This document shows positions 17,897-26,546 of a stretch of 64,000 nucleotides of DNA, piece after piece (positions within the stretch are counted from its first letter, which is position 1; each line of letters opens with the position of its first letter). Origin of the DNA: Thalassococcus profundi. Lineage in GTDB: Bacteria; Pseudomonadota; Alphaproteobacteria; Rhodobacterales; Rhodobacteraceae. The notes under the pieces are model-generated. The model was not told the DNA's origin, did not search any database, and was given only the letters and a program-made list of their open reading frames with translations. The stretch lies in assembly GCF_003344785.1 (NCBI RefSeq), contig NZ_QPMK01000006.1, positions 124,001 through 188,000 on the forward strand, read 5' to 3'. The position numbers were made by a program, and so were the translations under genes.

Positions 17897-18113
17897 GTTT
17901 CGTCCTTTGATTATTGCTCTTGTGTTTTCAGGCGTGAAGGCGGTTATGGCCTATTACACCCGATTCGAATACCCCATTAACGCATAGCTTGGTTGCGGCA
18001 CACGCATGGCTCGCTGCACCTGCAGCACGATATCTGGTTGTCTTGCAGCGGGTCTGCACTCCAGATATAGGTTCGGGCAAGCTTACAACAACCCTTTGTC
18101 ATGGTTTCAACAC

Positions 18114-18677
18114 ATGCCCAAGATCAACGGTAACGAGATACGCCCCGGCAACGTTCTGGAGCACAACGGCGGCCTTTGGGCCGCGGTCAAGGTCGATCAC
18201 GTAAAGCCCGGAAAAGGCGGTGCTTTCGCGCAGGTCGAAATGAAGAACCTGCGGAACGGGTCGAAACTGAACGAACGCTTCCGGTCCGCCGACAAGGTCG
18301 AGCGTGTGCGACTCGAACAGAAGGACATGCAGTTTCTCTTCGAAAGCGACGGCATGCTCAGCTTCATGGACACCGAAACCTACGATCAGGTCGAGCTTCC
18401 GGCGGATATCCTCGGCGAACGCCGCCCGTTCCTGCAGGACGGCATGACCATCGTGGTCGAATTCCACGACGCCGAAGCGCTGAACGCGACCCTGCCGCAG
18501 AAGGTGACCTGCAAGGTCGTCGAGACCGAGCCGGTGGTCAAAGGCCAGACCGCCGCCAACAGCTTCAAGCCTGCGGTGCTGGACAACGGCGTCAAGGTCA
18601 TGGTGCCGCCCTTTGTGGGCCAGGACGAGGACATCATCGTCAACACCGAGACGATGGAATATTCCGAACGCGCCTGA
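18114..18677 (+). CDS. efp: Elongation factor P
   Basis: EF-P binds between the P and E sites and relieves stalling at polyproline. The 187-residue length is exactly standard, with the N-terminal KOW-like domain and two OB-folds ending [23 protein letters not shown]. The loop [20 protein letters not shown] carries Lys34 at the tip, the site modified by beta-lysylation in EpmA-type systems. The start at 18114 ([13 protein letters not shown]) matches the family; the frame is open upstream but reads non-family sequence. Convergent with the fructosamine-kinase-like gene. Confidence 0.97.
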   Translation: MPKINGNEIRPGNVLEHNGGLWAAVKVDHVKPGKGGAFAQVEMKNLRNGSKLNERFRSADKVERVRLEQKDMQFLFESDGMLSFMDTETYDQVELPADILGERRPFLQDGMTIVVEFHDAEALNATLPQKVTCKVVETEPVVKGQTAANSFKPAVLDNGVKVMVPPFVGQDEDIIVNTETMEYSERA

Positions 18678-18689
18678 GGCCGCGACACG

Positions 18690-18713
18690 TGTAGGGTGGG
18701 TTTGCAACCCACC
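18690..18713 (+). repeat. 24-bp hairpin repeat, copy 1 (convergent junction)
   Basis: TGTAGGGTGGGTTTGCAACC followed by CACC; the part GGTGGGTT/AACCCACC can form an 8-bp stem with a TGC loop. The same 24 nt occur inverted at 21007-21030. It lies between the convergent efp and fructosamine-kinase genes, where it could serve both as terminator. Confidence 0.8.
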
Positions 18714-18719
18714 GTCGCG

Positions 18720-19499
18720 TCAGGCGCCGATCGCGCCCAGACACCTCTCCACCATGCCGCGATAACCTTGCCCGAAGAGCCGCAGGTGCACCAGCGCCGG
18801 CCAGAGCTGGTAGATCGGGCGGCGGTCCTGCCAGCCCGGCCGCAGCGCGCCGTAGCCCTCGTCGAACCCCGGGCCGGGCCGTCCGAAAAGGTGCAGCATA
18901 GCGAGGTCGACCTCGGCATCGCCATGGTAGCAGGCCGGGTCGATCAGCCAGCCACGCTCAGCTGTGAACAGCAGGTTCCCCGCCCAGAGATCGCCGTGCA
19001 GCAGCGCCGCCGGGGGCGTCTTCGGCAGCAGGCCGGGCAGACGCGCGGCGAGCCGCTCCAGCCGCCCGGCAAGATCCTGGGGCACGTCCGCGATCCCGGA
19101 CAACAGCCGCCGTTCGGCCCAGAAGCCTGGCCAGTCGCCGTTGGGCGTGTTGTCGATCCTCACGGCACCGAACGCATGGTCCTCATCCCAGCCATACCGG
19201 CCGCCGACCGTCCCGTGCATTCGCGCAAGATCGGCGCCCAGCCGCCGCCAGGTGTCCGTCGCGGGCGTCGTCTCCGGCAGGTAGGACAGGACCAGCACAT
19301 CGTCGCCGACCTCAAGCACCTCGGGCACGGGTGCTCCTGCGCGGGCCATGGCGCGCAGCATCCGCGCTTCGGTCGCCACGTCGCGCCCGCGTTTCACCAC
19401 CACCTGACGGTCGGGCAGGGTGATCAGCCGCACTTCGGACAGGTCGCCGCCGTGCAGGGGGCGGCTGTCCAGCACTTCCAGTCCGAGAATGCGGGTCAT
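18720..19499 (-). CDS. Fructosamine-3-kinase family protein
   Basis: A 259-residue kinase-fold protein of the fructosamine/ketosamine-3-kinase family, which phosphorylates Amadori products on proteins or small molecules so they decompose. Visible are a candidate ATP-binding lysine (Lys36, QVVVKRG), the catalytic loop LLHGDLWAGN (HGD at 168-170) and the metal-binding Asp187 in LIDPACYHGDAEVDLAM, the last being specific to this family within aminoglycoside-kinase folds. Its start overlaps the ygfZ stop by 4 nt. Physiological substrate unknown. Confidence 0.88.
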   Translation of the reverse strand: MTRILGLEVLDSRPLHGGDLSEVRLITLPDRQVVVKRGRDVATEARMLRAMARAGAPVPEVLEVGDDVLVLSYLPETTPATDTWRRLGADLARMHGTVGGRYGWDEDHAFGAVRIDNTPNGDWPGFWAERRLLSGIADVPQDLAGRLERLAARLPGLLPKTPPAALLHGDLWAGNLLFTAERGWLIDPACYHGDAEVDLAMLHLFGRPGPGFDEGYGALRPGWQDRRPIYQLWPALVHLRLFGQGYRGMVERCLGAIGA

Positions 19500-20233
19500 C
19501 CCTGCCGGATCACCCGCGCCTCTCCGGCGCGCATTTCGCCCTGGGCGCGGTCGAACCGGAGGTAGGCGAGCCCCGCGCCGCCCGCCTGCGTGTGCAGCGT
19601 GCCCGCGGGCTTGTCCCCGGCGGTGATCTCGGTGCCCGGCGGCGCGGCGCCCTCGACGGCGACGACGGCCAGCCCCTTGCGCAGCTCGGTCTTGTGCTTC
19701 ATCCGCGCGGTCACTTCCTGCCCGACGTAGCAGCCCTTGCGGAAATCCAAGCCCGACAGCCGTTCGAAGCCCATCTCGAGGATGAAACTGTCCGGCGTCA
19801 ACTCGGCGCCCGCCAGCGGCACGCCCGCCGCCACGCGCTGCGCGTCCCAGTCGACCTCTTCGCTGGCTTGGCCCGTGTAGCCGCGCCAGCCCATGCGCGG
19901 GTCGCGCGGGTCGGCTAGCGCGCCCTCGGGCGCCGGGCCGATGCCGCGGGCGACCGCGATATCAGTGCGCTCGATCGTCACCTTGGAGCGCAGCTTGTAG
20001 AGGCTCAATGCTTTCATCAGGTCATCGGCCTGAAACGCCGCCACATCCAGCAGCACCTCGTCGCCGTCCGCGACAAGGAAGAAATCCGCGCGGTACTTGC
20101 CTTGCGGCGTCAGCATCGCCGCATAGACGACCCCGTCGCGCAGGCGGTCAAGGTCGTTGGTCACCAACCCTTGCAAGAAATGCACCGCGTCCGGACCGGC
20201 GATCCGCAACACGCTTCTTTCGGTTTCCGACAT
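19496..20233 (-). CDS. ygfZ: YgfZ/GcvT-domain folate-binding protein (Fe-S cluster assembly)
   Basis: A 245-residue folate-dependent protein that supports biogenesis or repair of certain Fe-S enzymes such as MiaB. The signature KGCYVGQE (166-173, with the conserved Cys168) is present, within FRKGCYVGQEVTARMKHK. The chosen ATG begins MSETERSVLRIAGPDAVHFL, with the usual LQGLVTNDL nearby; upstream in-frame codons read into the divergent glycosyltransferase promoter. Coupled to the fructosamine-kinase gene. Confidence 0.93.
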   Translation of the reverse strand: MSETERSVLRIAGPDAVHFLQGLVTNDLDRLRDGVVYAAMLTPQGKYRADFFLVADGDEVLLDVAAFQADDLMKALSLYKLRSKVTIERTDIAVARGIGPAPEGALADPRDPRMGWRGYTGQASEEVDWDAQRVAAGVPLAGAELTPDSFILEMGFERLSGLDFRKGCYVGQEVTARMKHKTELRKGLAVVAVEGAAPPGTEITAGDKPAGTLHTQAGGAGLAYLRFDRAQGEMRAGEARVIRQG

Positions 20234-20323
20234 TTTCTGTTCCCCTTCTGCCTTGCCCTGACATATAGGAAGCCCGCCGATCCACAACAGGGGCGGCCCC
20301 AGGAGACGAGGACCAGACCGCAC

Positions 20324-21001
20324 ATGCGCGCGCCGATTTCCGTTATCATTCCGACGCTTGACGCCGAAGCGGCACTGCCGGCCTGCCTGGCGGCGCTGAT
20401 CGAAGGCGTGGTGGCCGGGCTGGTGCGCGAGGTGATCGTGACCGACGGTGGATCGACCGACGGCACGTTCCGGGTGGCCGAGGAAACCGGGGCCGTCTGG
20501 GTCGCGGGTCCGGCGTCACGCGGCGGACAGCTGCGGCGCGGCGTGGCGGCGGCGCAGGGCGACTGGCTGCTGGTGCTGCATGCCGACACCGTGCTGTCGC
20601 CGGGCTGGAGCGCGGATGCCGCCCGCGCCATGGAACGCCCCGGCGCCTATCATTTCCGCCTCGCGTTTCGTGCGCAGGGGCTGATGCCCCGGCTGGTGGC
20701 GGGCTGGGCGAACCTGCGCTCCGCCGTCTTCGGTCTGCCTTACGGCGACCAGGGCCTGCTGATCGACCGCGACAGGCTGGTGGCAGCGGGCGGGTTCGCC
20801 GACATTCCGCTGATGGAGGACGTGGCCCTGATCCGCGCGCTTCCGGCGCGACCCAAGCGTCTGGAGTGCACGGCGCTGACCTCCGCGGCACGCTACGAGC
20901 GCGCGGGCTGGCTGCGCCGCGGGGGGCGTAACCTGCTGACGCTGCTGCGCTATTACATGGGGGCCGATCCCGAGACGCTGGCGCGCGCCTACAGGCGCTG
21001 A
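20324..21001 (+). CDS. Glycosyltransferase family 2 (TIGR04283-type)
   Basis: A 225-residue GT-A fold glycosyltransferase. The N-terminus MRAPISVIIPTLDAEAALPACL and VIVTDGGSTDGT carry the nucleotide-binding region, and LLVLHADTVL gives the DxD-like metal site. Features PYGDQGLLIDRDRL and IPLMEDVALIRAL match the short TIGR04283 glycosyltransferases. It is divergent from ygfZ and convergent with the ABC transporter gene. Acceptor and sugar unknown; membership of the ABC/phosphatase envelope neighbourhood may mean a glycolipid (weak inference). Confidence 0.85.
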   Translation: MRAPISVIIPTLDAEAALPACLAALIEGVVAGLVREVIVTDGGSTDGTFRVAEETGAVWVAGPASRGGQLRRGVAAAQGDWLLVLHADTVLSPGWSADAARAMERPGAYHFRLAFRAQGLMPRLVAGWANLRSAVFGLPYGDQGLLIDRDRLVAAGGFADIPLMEDVALIRALPARPKRLECTALTSAARYERAGWLRRGGRNLLTLLRYYMGADPETLARAYRR

Positions 21002-21006
21002 GGGCA

Positions 21007-21030
21007 GGTGGGTTGCAAACCCACCCTACA
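21007..21030 (-). repeat. 24-bp hairpin repeat, copy 2 (convergent junction)
   Basis: Exact reverse complement of 18690-18713, reading GGTGGGTTGCAAACCCACCC then TACA. It forms the same stem and lies between the convergent glycosyltransferase and ABC transporter genes, so a bidirectional terminator role is likely. Confidence 0.8.
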
Positions 21031-21045
21031 GGCGCGTGTTGCGCC

Positions 21046-22802
<1,757 letters not shown>

Positions 22803-22806
<4 letters not shown>

Positions 22807-23507
22807 GCCGGAAACACCACCTTGTCGGGCGGGGTCCGGGCCTCGAAGGCCGCCTGCACGGTGCCGCCCTCGTACTCTGAGCGGATCCACTCCTCGAACC
22901 CGATGGGATCGCGGGCATTTCGCGCGGCATAGACATCAAGGATGTAGCCCTGCACCCCGGTCGCGGTGAAATTCAAGTGGATGTACTTGAGCCCCAGCTG
23001 CTTCCTGGCGACTGCGACCGGCTGGTTCTCGAAGATCAGCAGGTACATGGCCGACACGAACCCGGCCCGGTCGGCGCCGGATTTGCAGTGGAACATCATC
23101 GGCCGCTCGGCGGCGCGCAACGCGTCGATCACGCCGACGATCCGCTTGCGCGGCGCGGCGGTGCGGGCCCAGAGCTTGGCGTCGATCAGGGTGAGCCCCA
23201 GCGCCTCGGCGCTTTCCTTTTCGAACAGGTAGAAGGAGAACTTGTCCTCGCCGCGCAGGTTGATCACGGTCTTGATGCCCATGGCTGCGTATTTCTCGAA
23301 CCGGGCATGGGTGGGCTGGTTCGACCGGTAGACGCCCGGCGCGACCTCGAAGAAATTGGTCCAGAACACGCGCAGGAAGGCGTGGTCGAAGACGTGGTAA
23401 TGCAGCTTGGACCAGAACCGCCCGCCGGGCGTTTCGATGTCCTTGCCGAACGAGCGCCGCACGCGGCGTTCCGCACGGTCGATCTGCCTCCAGAGTGCTT
23501 TCAGCAT
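22803..23507 (-). CDS. Dual-specificity/tyrosine phosphatase family protein
   Basis: A 234-residue phosphatase with the Cys-based P-loop FHCKSGADRAG near residues 134-144 (CX5R, catalytic Cys and Arg) and the general-acid region INLRGED upstream. The N-terminus is basic (LWRQIDRAERRVRRSF). It could act on phosphotyrosine, phosphoinositides or a lipid phosphate. Coupling to the MsbA-like exporter suggests an envelope-related substrate (inference). The start is uncertain: ATG at 23507 gives better spacing from GAGGA, while ATG at 23519 is also in frame. Confidence 0.85.
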
Positions 23508-23676
23508 CGCCCCATCCATTCCTCGCGGGGGTTTAGTCGCAAGCCGTCCGGCTGGCAAGCGACGAGGCCGCGACCTGTCCTTCGCCGGAATGGCCTTTCT
23601 GCGGATTGACGCCGTCCGCCAAGGGGGTACCGTCCGACGCAATGCCCGGATATCGGGCCGCTATCCGGAGTTTTCA

Positions 23677-24882
23677 ATGTCCCTCGCCAACGGCCGTCCC
23701 TATCTTGCCATCCCAGGTCCCTCCGTGATGCCCGACGCGGTGCTGAATGCTATGCACGCAGCGTCGCCGAATATCTATGAAGGCGCGCTGCCCGAGATGG
23801 TGGCGGGGCTGATCCCCGATCTGCGCGCCGTGGCCCGGACGAGCGGCGACGTGGCGATCTACATCGCCAACGGTCACGGCGCCTGGGAAGCGGCGCTGGC
23901 CAACACCGTCGCCCCGGGCGAAAAGGTGCTGATCCCCGCGACCGGCCGCTTCGGATTCGGCTGGGGCGAGATGGCCGAGGGGCTGGGGATCGAGGTCGAG
24001 ATGCTGGATTTCGGCCGCCAGACCCCGATCGACCCCGACGCGGTCGCCGCCGCGCTGCGCGCCGATACCGGCCAGAAGATCAAGGCGGTGCTGGCGGTGC
24101 ATGTCGATACCTCGTCATCGCTGCGCAACGACATCGCGGCGTTGCGGCAGGCGCTGGACGAGGTCGGGCATCCGGCGCTGCTGATGGCCGATTGCATCGC
24201 GTCGCTGGTCTGCGACCGGTTCGAGATGGACGCCTGGGGTGCCGATGTCACCCTCACCGGCTCGCAGAAGGGGCTGATGGTGCCGCCGGGTCTGGGCTTC
24301 GTCTTCTTCAATGCCCGGGCGGCCGCGCAGCGCGCCGCCATGCCGCGCGTCAGCCGCTACTGGGACTGGGCGCCGCGCGCCGATCCGCAGGCGTTCTACC
24401 AGTATTCCTGCGGCACCGCGCCGACTCATCACCTGCTGGGCCTGCGCGCCGCGCTCGATCTGATCCATGCCGAGGGGTTGGAGGCGATCTGGACCCGCCA
24501 CGCCACGCTCGCCCGCGCCATCTGGGCCGCGGCCGAGGCCTGGGGGACGAGCGGCCCGCTGCGGCTCAACGTCGCCGATCCGGCGCACCGCAGCCACGCG
24601 GTCACGGCGCTGCGCCTCGGCGCGCCCTTTGGCGCCAGGCTCCGCGCCTGGACCGAATCGCAGGCGGGCGTGACCCTGGGCATCGGCCTTGGCATGTCCG
24701 AACCCGACGATCCCAACGGCACGGGGTTCTTCCGCTTCGGCCACATGGGCCACGTCAACGCGCATATGGTGCTGGGTCTTCTCGGCACGGTCGAGGCGGG
24801 TCTGGCGGCGCAGAATATCCCGTTCGGCCCCGGCGCCTTGTCGGCGGCGGCCAAGGTCATCGCCGAGGCCGCTCCGGGCTGA
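23677..24882 (+). CDS. Class V aminotransferase (serine/alanine-glyoxylate aminotransferase type)
   Basis: A 401-residue PLP enzyme of the alanine-/serine-glyoxylate aminotransferase group. The N-terminus YLAIPGPSVMPDAVLNAM is typical, and the PLP-binding lysine is Lys198 in TGSQKGLMVPPGLGF. The active-site Asp is in LLMADCIASL. CGGAG lies 6 nt before the ATG. It would link glyoxylate with glycine and serine metabolism, which is common in serine-cycle or photorespiration-like pathways, but no serine-cycle genes are adjacent. The exact amino donor (Ala, Ser, Asp) cannot be told from sequence by eye. Confidence 0.9.
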   Translation: MSLANGRPYLAIPGPSVMPDAVLNAMHAASPNIYEGALPEMVAGLIPDLRAVARTSGDVAIYIANGHGAWEAALANTVAPGEKVLIPATGRFGFGWGEMAEGLGIEVEMLDFGRQTPIDPDAVAAALRADTGQKIKAVLAVHVDTSSSLRNDIAALRQALDEVGHPALLMADCIASLVCDRFEMDAWGADVTLTGSQKGLMVPPGLGFVFFNARAAAQRAAMPRVSRYWDWAPRADPQAFYQYSCGTAPTHHLLGLRAALDLIHAEGLEAIWTRHATLARAIWAAAEAWGTSGPLRLNVADPAHRSHAVTALRLGAPFGARLRAWTESQAGVTLGIGLGMSEPDDPNGTGFFRFGHMGHVNAHMVLGLLGTVEAGLAAQNIPFGPGALSAAAKVIAEAAPG

Positions 24883-24922
24883 TCTTCGTCTTGCGGATAA
24901 ACCTCCGGAGAGCACGAGAGAG
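24881..24922 (-). repeat. Dispersed intergenic element, copy D
   Basis: On the minus strand this reads CTCTCGTGCTCTCCGGAGGT and continues TTATCCGCAAGACGAAGATC. The first 15 nt are identical to those at 59200-59214. It begins at the aminotransferase stop. Related but more diverged segments lie at 34227-34330 and 56598-56649. Confidence 0.6.
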
Positions 24923-24989
24923 TGTTGGATCTGCGCCAATGCGCAAGCGCAACGGGCGGCGCTTCTTGCATCGCGGGCGATTTCGGGCG

Positions 24990-25169
24990 TCACCCGCGCC
25001 GCGCCGCGATCCGGTCGATCATCCAGTTGAGACCCAGCGCGCAAAGCACCGTTGCCGCGAAGCCGAAGACAGTCCAGATCACCGCGAAGATCCAGAGCAG
25101 GTTCACCAGGCCCATGGTCAGGGCGGCTGAGGTGTAGTTCGGGGCGCTGGGGCGGTTGTCTCCGCGCAT
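24990..25169 (-). CDS. Small membrane protein of unknown function (59 aa)
   Basis: A 59-residue protein, MRGDNRPSAPNY then a long hydrophobic stretch (about 14-45, one or two membrane segments) and a basic end RIAARRG. GAGGAG lies 9 nt before the ATG, which favours translation. It is 60 nt upstream of... and on the same strand as the histidinol-phosphate-type aminotransferase, which is transcribed first, so the two may be co-transcribed. No known domain recognised. Confidence 0.55.
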   Translation of the reverse strand: MRGDNRPSAPNYTSAALTMGLVNLLWIFAVIWTVFGFAATVLCALGLNWMIDRIAARRG

Positions 25170-25229
25170 GGCAAGGCTCCTCGGGCTGTCGCAAGGATAT
25201 CCCGCCGCAGCCGTCTGCCAAGGCAAATT

Positions 25230-26339
25230 TCAGCGCTGCGCGGTCTCCAGCGCAACCGGCAGCACCTCGGCCAGCACATCGAGGTCGGCGGGGGTCCCGG
25301 CGCTGATGCGGATGCAGCGGTCCTGCGGTGCGACGAAGGGCATGCGCACGAACACGCCCTCGGCGATCAGCGCCTTGAGCACGGCGCGGGCGTAATCGCC
25401 GTCGCGGCCCAGATCCACGGCGACGAAATTCGCCGCCGAGGGCAGGGCGGTCACGCCGCTGGCCTTGGCGATGGTGCCGATCCGTTCCTTGGCCGCGCCC
25501 ACAAGGCCCACGACCTCCTCGATCCAGGTGTCGTCCTGCAGCGCGGCCAGCGCGCCGATCTGCGCGGCACGATTCATGCCGAAATGGTTGCGCACCTTGT
25601 CATAGGCCCGGATCAGCGGCTGGGCGCCCACCGCATAACCCACGCGGGCACCGGCAAGGCCGTAACCCTTTGAAAAGGTCCGCATCCGCACGACGCGGGG
25701 GTCTTCCGGGTCGATCCGCGGCGCGGTGCCGTCCGGGGCGAATTCGATATAGGCCTCGTCCAGCACCAGAAGCGTGCCGTCGGGGATCCGGTCGAGCGCC
25801 TTCTCGATCACCTCACCGCTGTGCCAACTGCCCATCGGGTTGTCGGGGTTGGACAGGTACACGAGCTTCGCCTCGACCTCGCGGGCCTTGTCCAGAAGTG
25901 CGTCGATATCCTCGTGATCGTCGCGGAACGGTACCTTGTGCAGAACGCCGCCGTAGCCGTGCACATGGTAGTTGAAGGTCGGGTAGGCCCCGTCCGAGGT
26001 CACCACCGCGTCACCGGGTGCGACCAGCAACCGTACCGTGTAGCCGAGGATGCCGTCGATGCCTTCGCCAAGCACCACGTTCTGCGGCGTGACGCCCATG
26101 CGCAAAGCCAATTCGGCCTTGAGGTCGTGGTTGGTGGCGTCGGCGTATTTCCAGATTTCCGCCGCCTCGTCCTGCATCGCGGCCACCGCCCAGGGCGACG
26201 GGCCGAAGACCGACTCGTTGGCGCCGAGGCGCGCGCGGAAGGGTCGGCCAAGCTCGCGCTCCTGCACTTCGGGGCCGACGAAGGGCACGGAAGAGGGCAG
26301 CGACTGGATGAGTTCGGGGTATCTGGGGCCTTGGGTCAT
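25230..26339 (-). CDS. Histidinol-phosphate aminotransferase-type PLP enzyme (HisC family)
   Basis: A 369-residue class I/II aminotransferase of the HisC family. The PLP lysine is Lys224 in RTFSKGYGLAGARVGYA, with LDEAYIEF (Asp194 and Tyr197) and SNPDNPMG (Asn167 region) in the expected places. It could be a true histidinol-phosphate aminotransferase or an aromatic aminotransferase paralogue; no other his gene is near. The start MTQGPRYPELIQSLP is divergent from the mrp operon by about 207 nt. The frame remains open far upstream opposite mrpA, which is a composition effect. Confidence 0.9.
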   Translation of the reverse strand: MTQGPRYPELIQSLPSSVPFVGPEVQERELGRPFRARLGANESVFGPSPWAVAAMQDEAAEIWKYADATNHDLKAELALRMGVTPQNVVLGEGIDGILGYTVRLLVAPGDAVVTSDGAYPTFNYHVHGYGGVLHKVPFRDDHEDIDALLDKAREVEAKLVYLSNPDNPMGSWHSGEVIEKALDRIPDGTLLVLDEAYIEFAPDGTAPRIDPEDPRVVRMRTFSKGYGLAGARVGYAVGAQPLIRAYDKVRNHFGMNRAAQIGALAALQDDTWIEEVVGLVGAAKERIGTIAKASGVTALPSAANFVAVDLGRDGDYARAVLKALIAEGVFVRMPFVAPQDRCIRISAGTPADLDVLAEVLPVALETAQR

Positions 26340-26546
26340 GGCGCGCACTATGCCAGCCTCTGCGCCCGTCGCAAGAGGTGCATCGGTCGCAAAAGCAGGG
26401 CCAAACCGCCGCACCGCAATTTCCCGAACCGGTTTGCAATCCCAGCAGGGGCCGCTAAACCTATGACATAGCCGCAGCTTCGCCTCCCTGTCCGAGGGGG
26501 TCCGCCTTTCGCGCCCGGCACATGCAGACAGAACCCGGAGGTCCCA

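Noticed and set aside
18690-21030. The 24-bp inverted pair as ends of a transposon
   Set aside because: No transposase or target-site duplication; the enclosed genes are housekeeping-type and each copy is a hairpin at a convergent junction.
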